From: Streptomyces sp. BHT-5-2
GTDB taxonomy: Bacteria > Actinomycetota > Actinomycetes > Streptomycetales > Streptomycetaceae
Reading direction: 5' to 3'
DNA: 64,000 nucleotides
NCBI RefSeq assembly: GCF_019774615.1
Contig: NZ_CP081496.1
Coordinates: 372,001 to 436,000 of the forward strand
The position numbers were made by a program, and so were the translations under genes. The notes below the pieces were generated by a model. The model had not been told where the DNA came from, searched no databases, and saw only the letters and a program-made list of their open reading frames with translations. This document shows, one piece after another, positions 52,991 to 62,066 of the stretch. Within the stretch, counting starts at the first letter, position 1, and each line of letters begins with the position of its first letter.

Positions 52991-54820
52991 ATGTGCGGGA
53001 TCGTCGGATACATCGGCAAGCGCGACGTCGCGCCGCTGCTGCTTGAGGGCCTTCAGCGCCTGGAGTACCGCGGCTACGACTCGGCCGGTATCGCCATCCA
53101 CGCCAAGGGCACCGGCAAGGCCGCGGGCGGGCTGAAGACCGCCAAGGCCAAGGGCCGGGTGCGGGAGCTGGAGTCCCGGCTGCCGAAGCGCTTCGCGGGC
53201 TCCACCGGCATCGCGCACACCCGCTGGGCCACCCACGGCGCCCCCACCGACGAGAACGCCCACCCGCACCTCGACACCGAGGGCAAGGTCGCGGTCGTCC
53301 ACAACGGCATCATCGACAACGCCGCCGACCTGCGCGCCCGGCTGACCGCCGACGGCGTGGTCTTCGCCTCCGAGACCGACACCGAGGTCCTGGCCCACCT
53401 GATCGGCGGCTCCGCCGCCGCCACGCTGGAGGAGAAGGTCCGCGAGGCGCTCCGCCACGTCGAGGGCACCTACGGCATCGCCGTCCTGCACGCCGACTTT
53501 GCCGACCGCATCGTGGTCGCCCGCAACGGCTCCCCGGTCGTCCTGGGCATCGGCGAGCACGAGATGTTCGTCTCCTCCGACGTCGCCGCGCTGGTCTCGC
53601 ACACCCGCCAGGTCGTCACCCTCGACGACGGCGAGATGGCCACCCTCAAGGCCGACGACTACCGCACCTACACCACCGAGGGCTCGCGGACGACGGCGAC
53701 GCCGGAGACCGTCGAGTACGCGGCCGAGTCCTACGACCTGGGCGGCCACGACACCTACATGCACAAGGAGATCTCCGAGCAGGCGGAGGCGGTGGACCGG
53801 GCGCTGCGCGGCCGGATCGACGACCGCTTCTCCACCGTCCACCTCGGCGGTCTCAACCTCGACGCCCGCGAGGCCCGCGCGGTGCGCCGGGTGAAGATCC
53901 TGGGCTGCGGCACCTCGTACCACGCCGGCCAGATCGGCGCCCAGATGATCGAGGAGCTGGCCCGCATCCCCTCGGACGCCGAGCCGGCCTCCGAGTTCCG
54001 CTACCGCGACCCGGTCGTGGACCCCGACACCCTCTACGTCGCGGTCTCCCAGTCCGGTGAGACCTACGACGTGCTGGCCGCCGTCCAGGAGCTCAAGCGC
54101 AAGGGCGCGCGGGTCCTGGGCCTGGTGAACGTGGTCGGCTCGGCGATCGCCCGGGAGACCGACGGCGGCATCTACGTGCACGCCGGCCCGGAGGTCTGCG
54201 TGGTCTCCACCAAGTGCTTCACCAACATGGTGGTCTCCTTCGCGCTGCTCGCCCTGCACCTGGGCCGGATCCGGGACCTGTCGGTCGCGGACGGCAAGCG
54301 GATCATCGAGGGCCTGCGGAAGCTGCCCGGCCAGATCGACGAGATCCTCAAGGGCGAGGACGACATCAAGAAGCTCTCGGCGCTGTACGCCGACGCCAAG
54401 TCGATGATGTTCATCGGCCGGGTGCGCGGCTACCCGGTGGCCCGCGAGGCGTCCCTGAAGCTCAAGGAGGTCTCGTACATCCACGCCGAGGCGTACCCGG
54501 CCTCGGAGCTCAAGCACGGCCCGCTGGCGCTCATCGAGCCCGCCATGCCGACCGTGGCGATCGTCCCGGACGACGACCTGCTGGAGAAGAACCGCGCCGC
54601 GCTGGAGGAGATCAAGGCCCGCAGCGGCCGGATCCTCGCCGTCGCCCACCAGGAGCAGGAGAAGGCCGACCACACCATCGTGGTCCCGAAGAACGAGCCC
54701 GAGCTGGACCCGATCCTGATGGGCATCCCGCTGCAACTCCTCGCCTACCACACCGCGTTGGCCCTGGGCCGGGACATCGACAAGCCCCGCAACCTCGCCA
54801 AGTCGGTGACGGTGGAGTAG
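52991..54820 (+). CDS. glmS: Glutamine-fructose-6-phosphate aminotransferase (isomerising)
   Basis: 609 aa. Makes glucosamine-6-phosphate from fructose-6-phosphate and glutamine for peptidoglycan. Start ATG 52991 puts the catalytic Cys second (MCGIVGYIG), and GAAGGG lies 7 bases upstream; an in-frame ATG 27 bases earlier would block the N-terminal nucleophile. Glutaminase domain: LEYRGYDSAGIAI, HTRWATHGAPTDENAHPH. Two SIS domains follow: KILGCGTSYHAG, SQSGETYDVLAAV, STKCFTNMVVSFALLA and SLKLKEVSYIHAEAYPASELKHGPLALIE; the C-terminal tail DKPRNLAKSVTVE is the conserved ammonia-channel end. The nearby GH20 gene and dre-like site tie it to amino-sugar regulation. Confidence 0.96.
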   Translation: MCGIVGYIGKRDVAPLLLEGLQRLEYRGYDSAGIAIHAKGTGKAAGGLKTAKAKGRVRELESRLPKRFAGSTGIAHTRWATHGAPTDENAHPHLDTEGKVAVVHNGIIDNAADLRARLTADGVVFASETDTEVLAHLIGGSAAATLEEKVREALRHVEGTYGIAVLHADFADRIVVARNGSPVVLGIGEHEMFVSSDVAALVSHTRQVVTLDDGEMATLKADDYRTYTTEGSRTTATPETVEYAAESYDLGGHDTYMHKEISEQAEAVDRALRGRIDDRFSTVHLGGLNLDAREARAVRRVKILGCGTSYHAGQIGAQMIEELARIPSDAEPASEFRYRDPVVDPDTLYVAVSQSGETYDVLAAVQELKRKGARVLGLVNVVGSAIARETDGGIYVHAGPEVCVVSTKCFTNMVVSFALLALHLGRIRDLSVADGKRIIEGLRKLPGQIDEILKGEDDIKKLSALYADAKSMMFIGRVRGYPVAREASLKLKEVSYIHAEAYPASELKHGPLALIEPAMPTVAIVPDDDLLEKNRAALEEIKARSGRILAVAHQEQEKADHTIVVPKNEPELDPILMGIPLQLLAYHTALALGRDIDKPRNLAKSVTVE

Positions 54821-54956
54821 TCCACCGCACAGCAACGGGAGACACCCCACGCTTCGGTGAAACGCATCCCCCGTCCCACCGAAGCGACAACTGAGCAACC
54901 CCCACGGCGCCCGGCCCCCTCCGCGAAAGCGGCGCCGGCTCGGGCGCAAAGGGCGA

Positions 54957-55002
54957 GCGCCGGCTCCGCGTGCGTGCCACCGTACGCACGCGGAGCCGGC
55001 GC
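54957..55002. terminator. Strong terminator hairpin downstream of glmS
   Basis: 19-bp perfect arms (left 54957-54975 starting GCGCCGGCTC, right 54984-55002) around an 8-base loop. The rest of 54821-55266 shows no gene. Confidence 0.8.
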
Positions 55003-55266
55003 CTCCCCTTCGCCGGCGTCGCCCATTGCGCCGGCGGGATGCCGCCGCCCCGGGATCCGTCACTTCCCGGCCGGCAGCACGTCGCGGTGACCGTTTTCTA
55101 CCCGTCACCGGCACCCGGCCAACCTCCGGCCGGCAACCGGAAGTCCGCTGCCCACAATCCCCATGACGCCCCCTCAACTGTGGACATGCCGAGGAGAGTC
55201 GATCAACGGGGCCCGCGGACAGGGGAGTTCGGCGCCGTCCGGCTCGGGGCGGGACGCTTGCGGGCG

Positions 55267-55788
55267 TCAGGGAATGACCATGACCGGGCGCTGGGCGCGG
55301 CGCGCCAGCCGGCCGGCCACCGACCCGAAGATCCGCCCGACGAGACCGTGCGTGGAGCCGACCACGATGGCGTCGGCCTCGTACTCGCGGCCGACCTCCT
55401 CCAGTTCGTGGCAGATGTCGCCGCCGCGCTCGACGAGGATCCAGGGGACCTCGGAGAGGTGGTCGGCGCAGGCGAGCTCCAGCCCGAGCACCTCGGTGCG
55501 GTGGTCGGGGACGTCGACGAAGACCGGGGGTTCGCAGCCCGCCCACACCGTCGTCGGCAGCCGGTTGGCCACGTGGACGAGGATCAGGCCGGAGCCCAGG
55601 CGCCGCGCCATACCGATTGCATACGCCAACGCGCGTTCGCTCGACGTGGAGCCGTCGAAGCCGACGACGACGCCGTGCCGGAAGGCGGGATCGCAGGAGT
55701 GGCGCTTCTGTTCCGCCGCTTCGAGGTCCGCCGTCGGATCGGCGACCTGCTTGCGGTCCGCGGGTTCGGGGGTTTCGTGACCGGCCAT
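55267..55788 (-). CDS. Universal stress protein (UspA family)
   Basis: 173 aa, one Usp domain preceded by a 40-residue acidic tail. Motifs: HGVVVGFDGSTSSERALAYAIGMARRLGSGLILVHV at the start of the fold, and the nucleotide-binding loop VVGSTHGLVGRIFGSVAGRLARRAQRPVMVIP (G-2x-G-9x-G-S/N type), suggesting ATP binding. ATG 55788 is chosen by the family's N-terminus (AGHETPEPADRK); its ribosome-binding site is weak. Role inferred from the family: stress or hypoxia response. Confidence 0.9.
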   Translation of the reverse strand: MAGHETPEPADRKQVADPTADLEAAEQKRHSCDPAFRHGVVVGFDGSTSSERALAYAIGMARRLGSGLILVHVANRLPTTVWAGCEPPVFVDVPDHRTEVLGLELACADHLSEVPWILVERGGDICHELEEVGREYEADAIVVGSTHGLVGRIFGSVAGRLARRAQRPVMVIP

Positions 55789-55909
55789 GGGTGTCTCGGC
55801 GAGAACGTCCTCTTTAGCGGAGGGGCGAACGGGGAACGGCGATTGACTTGATCCGGCAGTTGACCTGGGCGGCTCGATCAAGGAGCGGGAGCCATAGTTC
55901 AAAGAGGAA

Positions 55910-55937
55910 CGATACGACTGGGAATCATCTTTCCAAG
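55910..55937 (-). promoter_or_regulatory. Putative promoter for the universal stress gene
   Basis: On the minus strand TTGGAA (55937-55932), 16-base spacer, TATCGT (55915-55910), about 120 bases before the start codon. Confidence 0.4.
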
Positions 55938-56812
55938 CCGATACCCCAAGAGTACGGCGCTACTCCTCCACTGCCCAGAACGCCCACGGGCCATCGGAGG
56001 CCCGCACAGGGCGGTCCGGGGCCGCAAGCGTTCCCCGGAGCATGCCGGAGCGTGGCGCGGATGGCAATGCCCCGTCCTGCCCCCGTACGTACCCCCGGCG
56101 GCGCCCGTGATCGCCGACGGCGTCGCGGCGGCGGCCCGTCCACGGTGATCCCCGCCGCGCCGGCACCGCGCCGTGGATCACCCGACCCGGTGAGCCGCGT
56201 CGTACCCCCGGGCGCCGCCGGCCGCGCACCGGCGCCCGGCTCCGCGATCACCCGGCGGGCTCGTCCGGAGCGGCCCGCCCGGCGCCGCCGCCGGCCCCGC
56301 GGCGGCGACCCGCGCGCAGTGCGGAGTGTTGCGGCGGTCCCGGCGCACAGGCCCACGCCCGGTGCCGGAGGCATGGGACAACTTGGGGACGGAACGGGAC
56401 GTACCGGGGCGGGAGTACAAGGGGGCGGACACCTCTACAAGGGGCGCACGCCGGCCGGTTGAGGCGTCCGCAAGTCTGCGCACGACCGTTTTCAGCCAAC
56501 TTCCGGTCCGGATCCCCACGGTGCCCCGGACCCCCCACAACCCAGGCGTGAGCAGGGAGGAAAGGACCGGTGGGCATGGTTGTGCCCTATTGCGAACGGG
56601 CAGAGCCGAGACGCGCACTTCCCATGCAGGCCCGACGAGTGGAACGCTTCGTGATCGAATGCTTCGCGCCAAGTTGCCATATCGACATACCAGCGGGTGG
56701 TGAACTTGGCACTCCATCCTCACGGGACACAGTAGATTCGATCTTGGTCAGTGACGGCGGGGGAACTGTGCAGGACCGAGAGGGCGAGACGACCGAGGGG
56801 GGCTTAAGCGCC
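55938..56812. other. Long upstream/leader region of adpA without a gene
   Basis: Nearly 900 bases with no supportable coding gene. Direct repeats TACAAGGGG(G)CG start at 56416 and 56436, exactly 20 bases apart. A TAGATT element at 56733-56738 may be the -10 box of the adpA promoter, giving a leader of about 65 bases. Long regulatory regions upstream of adpA that bind several regulators, including AdpA, are known in other Streptomyces. Confidence 0.6.
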
Positions 56813-58078
56813 ATGAGCCAGGACTCCGCTGCCGTACCAGATGCCGCACGCAAGCTCGCCGCCCGACGACGCCGCGAAATAGTCGCGGTGCTCCTCTTCA
56901 GCGGCGGACCCATTTTCGAGAGCTCCATTCCGCTCTCGGTCTTCGGTATCGACCGACAGGACGCCGGTGTTCCGAGGTACCGGCTACTTGTGTGCGCCGG
57001 CGAAGACGCGCCTTTGCGCACGACCGGGGGGCTCGAACTTTCCGCCCCCTACGGGCTGGAGGCGATCTCCCGTGCCGGGACGGTCGTCGTACCGGCCTGG
57101 CGTTCCATCACCCAGGCCCCGCCGCCCGCGGCGCTCGACGCACTGCGCCGGGCCCACGAGGAAGGGGCCAGGATCGTCGGGCTGTGCACGGGGGCGTTCG
57201 TCCTCGCCGCGGCCGGACTGCTCGACGGCCGACCGGCCACCACCCACTGGATGTACGCGCCGACGCTCGCCAAGCGCTACCCGTCCGTCCATGTGGACCC
57301 GCGCGAACTCTTCGTCGACGACGGGGACGTGCTCACCTCCGCGGGCACCGCCGCGGGCATCGACCTGTGCCTGCACATCGTGCGCACCGACCACGGCGCC
57401 GACGCGGCCAACGCGCTCGCCCGCCGGCTGGTCGTCCCGCCCCGGCGGACCGCGTCCGACCTCGGGCACCAGCGCTACCTGGACAGGTCGTTACCGGAGG
57501 AGATCGGCGCCGACCCGCTCGCCGAGGTCGTCGCCTGGGCACTGGAGCACCTCCACGAGCAGTTCGACGTGGAGACGCTCGCCGCGCGGGCGTACATGAG
57601 CCGACGCACCTTCGACCGGCGGTTCCGCTCCCTCACGGGCAGCGCTCCGCTCCAGTGGCTGATCACCCAGCGGGTCCTCCAGGCCCAACGGCTGCTGGAG
57701 ACCTCCGACTACTCCGTGGACGAGGTCGCCGGCCGCTGCGGGTTCCGCTCGCCGGTCGCGCTGCGCGGCCACTTCCGGCGGCAGCTGGGCGCCTCGCCCG
57801 CGGCCTACCGGGCGGCCTACCGCGCCCGCCGGCCGCAGAGCGGCGCACCGGAGCCCGCGCTGCGCCCGGAGCGGGCCGAGCGTCCCGAGCGCGAGCGGGC
57901 GGCACTGGGCAGCGAGCGGTTCTCCGCCGCCGCGCTGGGCGGGCACGCGCTGGCCGAGGTGGCCGACGCGGGCAAGCCGGCGCCGGAGGGGTACGCCGCA
58001 CGGCTTCCGGAGACCCCGGTCGGGCGGGGGGCCGCCAGGCCCGTACTGCCCGGTCAGCGGGAGCGCCCCGTAGGGTGA
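56813..58078 (+). CDS. adpA: AdpA, AraC-family master regulator of development
   Basis: 421 aa. Residues about 20-190 are the DJ-1/PfpI (GATase1-like) dimerisation domain ([62 protein letters not shown]). Residues about 235-345 are the two-HTH AraC domain ([71 protein letters not shown]). The C-tail is Arg/Glu/Ala-rich. Codon 227 (57491-57493, in [10 protein letters not shown] between the domains) is TTA, so translation should depend on the bldA leucyl-tRNA, as in other species. GAGGGGGG lies upstream of ATG 56813. It is directly followed by oligoribonuclease, the conserved order. Confidence 0.96.
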   Translation: MSQDSAAVPDAARKLAARRRREIVAVLLFSGGPIFESSIPLSVFGIDRQDAGVPRYRLLVCAGEDAPLRTTGGLELSAPYGLEAISRAGTVVVPAWRSITQAPPPAALDALRRAHEEGARIVGLCTGAFVLAAAGLLDGRPATTHWMYAPTLAKRYPSVHVDPRELFVDDGDVLTSAGTAAGIDLCLHIVRTDHGADAANALARRLVVPPRRTASDLGHQRYLDRSLPEEIGADPLAEVVAWALEHLHEQFDVETLAARAYMSRRTFDRRFRSLTGSAPLQWLITQRVLQAQRLLETSDYSVDEVAGRCGFRSPVALRGHFRRQLGASPAAYRAAYRARRPQSGAPEPALRPERAERPERERAALGSERFSAAALGGHALAEVADAGKPAPEGYAARLPETPVGRGAARPVLPGQRERPVG

Positions 58079-58083
58079 GACGT

Positions 58084-58704
58084 ATGAACGATCGCATGGT
58101 GTGGATCGACTGCGAGATGACCGGACTCTCGCTGGCGAGTGACGCGCTCATCGAGGTGGCCGCCCTGGTCACCGATTCGGAACTGAACGTGCTGGGTGAC
58201 GGAGTGGATGTGGTGATCCGTCCCCCGGCCGAGGCGCTGACCACCATGCCGGAGGTGGTGCGGCAGATGCACACCGCCTCCGGGCTGCTGGCCGAGCTGG
58301 ATGCCGGGACGACGCTGGAGTCGGCCGAGGCACAGGTGCTGGAGTACATCCGCCAGCATGTGCCGGAGCCGGGGAAGGCGCCGCTGTGCGGAAACTCCGT
58401 CGGCACCGACCGCGGCTTCCTGCTGCGCGACATGCCGACGCTGGAGAGCTACCTGCACTACCGGATCGTCGATGTGTCGTCCGTGAAGGAACTGGCCCGG
58501 CGCTGGTTCCCGCGGGCGTACTTCAACAGTCCGGACAAGAACGGCAACCACCGGGCGCTGGCCGACATCCGCGAGTCCATCGCGGAGTTGCGCTACTACC
58601 GGGAGGCCGTGTTCGTGCCCCAGCCCGGGCCGGACTCGGAGACCGCGAAGGCCATCGCGGCCAAGCACAAGCTGCCCTCCGAACCGGAGTCGGCGGCACA
58701 GTGA
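58084..58704 (+). CDS. orn: Oligoribonuclease
   Basis: 206 aa DEDDh 3'-5' exonuclease that finishes RNA decay by degrading 2-5-mers and also clears pGpG from c-di-GMP turnover. Motifs: [22 protein letters not shown] (Asp, Glu), [17 protein letters not shown] (Asp), and [31 protein letters not shown] (His, Asp). ATG 58084 lies 5 bases after the adpA stop; TAGGGT about 9 bases upstream could drive a leaderless transcript as well. Confidence 0.96.
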   Translation: MNDRMVWIDCEMTGLSLASDALIEVAALVTDSELNVLGDGVDVVIRPPAEALTTMPEVVRQMHTASGLLAELDAGTTLESAEAQVLEYIRQHVPEPGKAPLCGNSVGTDRGFLLRDMPTLESYLHYRIVDVSSVKELARRWFPRAYFNSPDKNGNHRALADIRESIAELRYYREAVFVPQPGPDSETAKAIAAKHKLPSEPESAAQ

Positions 58705-58810
58705 CGCAGCTCGCTCCCAGGGGCACGAAACCTGGGAGCGAGCACCCCTTTGGAACCTGTACACTTTTTCTCAGCCGGTGGGGAAAAGGAACCACACAGC
58801 ACCGGTCTTG

Positions 58811-58886
58811 GTGGGTATAGCTCAGCTGGTAGAGCACCTGGTTGTGGTCCAGGATGTCGCGGGTTCGAGTCCCGTTACTCACCCCA
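58811..58886 (+). tRNA. tRNA-His (anticodon GTG)
   Basis: Complete cloverleaf. Acceptor GTGGGTA (58811-58817) pairs with TACTCAC (58876-58882) allowing one G-T pair; D-arm GCTCAGCTGGTAGAGC; anticodon loop TTGTGGT with GTG; T-arm GCGGG-TTCGAGT-CCCGT; discriminator C and encoded CCA at 58884-58886. The base before it is G, fitting the extra G-1 of histidine tRNAs. Confidence 0.97.
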
Positions 58887-58891
58887 CTGTC

Positions 58892-58921
58892 GAGGCCCCC
58901 GATCCACGGATCGGGGGCCTC
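58892..58921 (+). terminator. Terminator after tRNA-His
   Basis: GAGGCCCCCGAT and ATCGGGGGCCTC form a perfect stem with a CCACGG loop, 5 bases after the CCA end. Confidence 0.85.
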
Positions 58922-58967
58922 GGGTGTTTCCCGGCCGGGTGCCGCCGCGGGAGGCGGGCGCCGATGC

Positions 58968-59618
58968 TCAGTAGCCGACGGTGAAGCGCTCGCCGATGTG
59001 GTGGGGCTGCTCCAGCTCGTCGAGGAGCGCGACGGCGTAGTCCTCGGTGGAGATCCGGCTGCTGCCGTCGGCCGCGACGATCAGGTCCTCGGCGGCGGTG
59101 CGGTAGCTGCCGGTGCGCTCGCCGGGCTCGATGGAGGCGGCCGGGCTGAGGTTGGTCCAGCGGACGTCGGAGACGGTGCGGTAGAAGTCCAGCGCGTCGC
59201 CGTGCGCGTGCATGATCTGGAGCAGCGGGACCGGGAGGCCCTCGGTGTCCCAGACCTGGACGCCGTCGGGCTTGCGGAGCGAGCCGGCGCCGCCGACCGT
59301 GATCAGGCGAGGCGCGTCGCCGCCCAGCCTCCGCAACCCCTCGACCAGCGCCTCGGCGGCGGGCCGGATGGTGGCGATGTGACCGGCGCCGTCGCCGCCG
59401 CCGACCGCGCTGACCACCACGTCCTGCCCCTTGGCCACCTCGGTGACGGACTCCGAGTCGAGCGCGTCGCCGTAGACCACGGTGAGCGCCGGGTGGGTCG
59501 TGGTGACCTTGGCGGGGTCGCGGACGACCGCGGTGACCTGGTGGCCGCGGCGCAGGGCCTCGTCGAGGATGCGGCTGCCGATGGTGCCGTTGGCCCCGAA
59601 CAGAGCGATCTTGGACAT
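58968..59618 (-). CDS. NAD(P)-binding SDR-like oxidoreductase (NmrA/atypical SDR)
   Basis: 216 aa. Rossmann start MSKIALFGANGTIGSRILDEALRRGHQVTAVVRDP with the atypical-SDR GANGxIG motif; VSAVGGGDG, LITVGGAGSLR and WTNLSPAASIEPGERTGSYRTAAEDLIV follow, as in small NAD(P)H-binding flavin-reductase-like proteins. No Tyr-x3-Lys pair is seen, as usual for this subgroup. GGGAGAA precedes ATG 59618. It is divergent from an AraC regulator, which likely controls it; substrate unknown, possibly quinone or electrophile related. Confidence 0.9.
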   Translation of the reverse strand: MSKIALFGANGTIGSRILDEALRRGHQVTAVVRDPAKVTTTHPALTVVYGDALDSESVTEVAKGQDVVVSAVGGGDGAGHIATIRPAAEALVEGLRRLGGDAPRLITVGGAGSLRKPDGVQVWDTEGLPVPLLQIMHAHGDALDFYRTVSDVRWTNLSPAASIEPGERTGSYRTAAEDLIVAADGSSRISTEDYAVALLDELEQPHHIGERFTVGY

Positions 59619-59780
59619 GCTGGGTTCTCCCGGTGGTTCGATGCGGGCGGGGTGCGCCCGGGTGCGGAGCGCGGTGTTCCGGCCGCCGGATGCGGCTGCC
59701 GTTTTCCGCCATCAGCCGTGCTGACGTCTCCTACGCTAGGGGTATCAGCGGGAGATTCCGGGGTAGCGAGGCGACGGGTC

Positions 59781-60689
59781 ATGGTGAGAAAGCGACAGGA
59801 CCCCCGAGAGGACGCAGCGGCGATCCGTGCGGTGGCGTTCTCCGCACCGGCGGGGCGGCCCGCCGGGGTGGAGGTGCTGACCCTCGCCGAGCTGCGGGAG
59901 CGCGCGGACGCCTGCGGGCTGTCGACCCCGCACCGGCCCGGCTTCCACCACCTGCTGCTCCTGGACCGCGGGCGGCTGGTGCACTGCGTCGACTTCCGGG
60001 AGCACCTGCTGGCCCCCGGCGACCTGCTGTGGTCGCGGCCCGGGCAGGTGCAGCACTTCGGGGACCTGACGGGTGCGGAGGGGCGGCTGGTGCTCTTCGA
60101 GTCCGGTTTCCTGGACCCGGCGACCGCGGCCGCGGCCCGGATCGAGGACTGGTACGGGCCGGCGGTGCGGCACCCCGAGGGCGCCGCGGCCCGGGCGCTG
60201 GACGAGGCGCTGACGCAACTGCACCGGGAGTTCGGGGCGCTGGGCGGGCTGCCGCTGGAGGTGCACCTGGAGGTGCTGCGGCATCTGCTGGCCGTCCTGG
60301 TGCTGCGGGCCGCGCATCCGGGCGGCGCCGAGGACGCCCCGCAGGACGGGACGTGCGAGGCGAGCGAGACGTATCTGCGGTTCCGGGACGCGGTGGAGCG
60401 GGGGTTCGCCCGCAGCCGCCGGGTCGCGGACTACGCCCGGTCGCTGGGCTATGCGCCGCGGACCCTGTCGCGGGCCACGGAGGCGGCGGCCGGGGTCGGG
60501 GCGAAGGAGTTCATCGACCGCCGGGTGGTGCTGGAGGCCAAGCGGCTGCTGGCGCACGGCGACCAGTCGGCGTCGCGGATCGCGGACCGGCTGGGTTTCG
60601 CGGACGCCACCAACTTCAGCAAGTTCTTCCAGCGGCAGGCCGGGCTCACGCCGATCGCGTTCCGGGACGCCGTGCGGGGCGGCGGCTGA
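59781..60689 (+). CDS. AraC-family transcriptional regulator
   Basis: 302 aa. The N-terminal half is a cupin-like sensor (GFHHLLLLDRGRLVHCVDFREHLLAPGDLLWSRPGQVQHFGD). The C-terminal 100 residues hold the double HTH (RVADYARSLGYAPRTLSRATEAAAGVGAKEFIDRRVVLEAKRLLAHGDQSASRIADRLGFADATNFSKFFQRQAGLTPIAFR). ATG 59781 is chosen by the start of the conserved domain; GAGG lies 11 bases upstream. The spacer 59619-59780 contains two TACGCT/GTATCA promoter-like elements near 59740. It likely regulates the divergent SDR gene. Confidence 0.92.
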   Translation: MVRKRQDPREDAAAIRAVAFSAPAGRPAGVEVLTLAELRERADACGLSTPHRPGFHHLLLLDRGRLVHCVDFREHLLAPGDLLWSRPGQVQHFGDLTGAEGRLVLFESGFLDPATAAAARIEDWYGPAVRHPEGAAARALDEALTQLHREFGALGGLPLEVHLEVLRHLLAVLVLRAAHPGGAEDAPQDGTCEASETYLRFRDAVERGFARSRRVADYARSLGYAPRTLSRATEAAAGVGAKEFIDRRVVLEAKRLLAHGDQSASRIADRLGFADATNFSKFFQRQAGLTPIAFRDAVRGGG

Positions 60690-60853
60690 GCTGCCGCCGC
60701 CGGGCACGGCGAGGAGGCGGACCAGGAGGTGCGGCCACTCGGAAAACCGGTGCGGCGGAGAGAGGCGGCGGGGCGCGACGGGTGGGGGGTGGTGCCGTCG
60801 CGCCCCGCCTCGGGGGCAGTCCGGGGCGCCCGCGGGCCCGGACCGGTGGGGGG

Positions 60854-61918
60854 TCAGCCGGTGTAGGCGCCGAACGCCTTGGTGAAGGCCAGCGGAGCCT
60901 GGTCGAGGGAACTGCACGTCGGCTGGGCGGAGTTGGAGGGGCCACCGGGGCAGGGTCGGTCGCGGGTGGCGGACCACATGGCCAGCCATGCCAGGTGCCT
61001 GCTCTGCGCGAACTTCACCAGGGTGGCGGCGTCGGCGGGCTTGAACACCTCGCCCTGCACGTCGTTGACGCCGATCATCGGGGTGACCGCCACGGTCCGC
61101 CAGGCGTCCGCGTCGTTCAGCCCGAGGGCCTTCTTCAGCTGGCCCTGGGTGGCGGTGGCGGCCTGGGTGGCGTAGGTGGCCATGTTGCCGTGGTACGAGG
61201 CTCCGTAGTCCATCGCCATGATGTTGACGGCGGAGATCCGCGCGCCGTTCTGCTTGGCGTTGGCCAGGAGGTTGACGCCGTCCTGGGTGAGGCCCTCGGG
61301 CATCACCGGGAGGGTGAAGGAGACGTCGAGGCCCGGGTGCTGCTTCTGCAGTTGCGCGACGGCCCGGGCGCGGCGGGTGTTGGCGGCCGTGTCGGGCAGC
61401 GCGCCGCCCTCGATGTCGAAGTCCACCTTGGTGAGCTTGAACTGGTCGACGGCCTTGCCGTAGGCGGCGGCGAGGTCGGACACCGAGGAGCAGGCGGCGG
61501 CCAGTTCGGTGCCGTTGGCGCCGCCGAAGGAGACCCGGACGTCGCCGCCGGCCTTGCGCAGCGCCGGTATCTGCTTGGCGACCGCGTCGCCGCCGAGGTC
61601 GCCGGTGCCGCCCCACTTGGGGACGCAGCCGCCGCCGGAGGTGAGGAAGGCGAGGGTGAAGTGCTTCACCCCGGTCTTCTGCGCGGTGCCGGTCAGGTCG
61701 TAGGCGGGGGTGAGGGAGGTGTCGACGTACGGGGCGAAGCCGGCCTTGGCGGCGGTGCCGGTGGGGGCGCCGGTGGCGGGGGCGGGCCGGGGGGCCTTGG
61801 TGGCCGTCGCGACGCCGGCGACGGCGAACCCGCCGCCGACCGCCAGCGTGCCGGCCACCGCCGTGCCGATCAGCTTGGTCCGGCGGCTGGGCCGGCGCCG
61901 GTGTGCGGAGGAACTCAT
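60854..61918 (-). CDS. Exported GH18 chitinase-like protein
   Basis: 354 aa. An Arg-rich start and hydrophobic segment (KLIGTAVAGTLAVGGGFAVAGVATA) direct export. The GH18 barrel begins GFAPYVDTSLTPAYDL, with VRVSFGGANGTELAAACS (SxGG motif) and KVDFDIEGG (the DxxDxDxE region; Glu170 is the expected acid). NIMAMDYGASYHGNM supplies the YxR/MxMDY motif. It has no chitin-binding module. The start ATG 61918 has only a weak ribosome-binding site. Consistent with a secreted chitinase D-like enzyme; no dre-like site is visible upstream. Confidence 0.9.
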   Translation of the reverse strand: MSSSAHRRRPSRRTKLIGTAVAGTLAVGGGFAVAGVATATKAPRPAPATGAPTGTAAKAGFAPYVDTSLTPAYDLTGTAQKTGVKHFTLAFLTSGGGCVPKWGGTGDLGGDAVAKQIPALRKAGGDVRVSFGGANGTELAAACSSVSDLAAAYGKAVDQFKLTKVDFDIEGGALPDTAANTRRARAVAQLQKQHPGLDVSFTLPVMPEGLTQDGVNLLANAKQNGARISAVNIMAMDYGASYHGNMATYATQAATATQGQLKKALGLNDADAWRTVAVTPMIGVNDVQGEVFKPADAATLVKFAQSRHLAWLAMWSATRDRPCPGGPSNSAQPTCSSLDQAPLAFTKAFGAYTG

Positions 61919-62066
61919 CTCGTGCCTGCCTGTCGTCACATGGGGGTGGGGGCGCACCGAGGGGGAGGTGCGCCTCGCACGCTATCGGCAGCGAAACGGA
62001 CAAATGCCGGGTTCTGTACGGCGGTTGGCGGAATTATGGCCGCCTTAAGGAAGCGGAAGGGGCCGG

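Noticed and set aside
55910..56560. Arg/Pro-rich open frames upstream of adpA on both strands
   Set aside because: No ribosome-binding sites or recognisable motifs, and typical of non-coding GC-rich DNA; treated as a regulatory region.
58739..58805. Small open frames around the tRNA-His promoter
   Set aside because: They run through the tRNA gene and have no coding signature.
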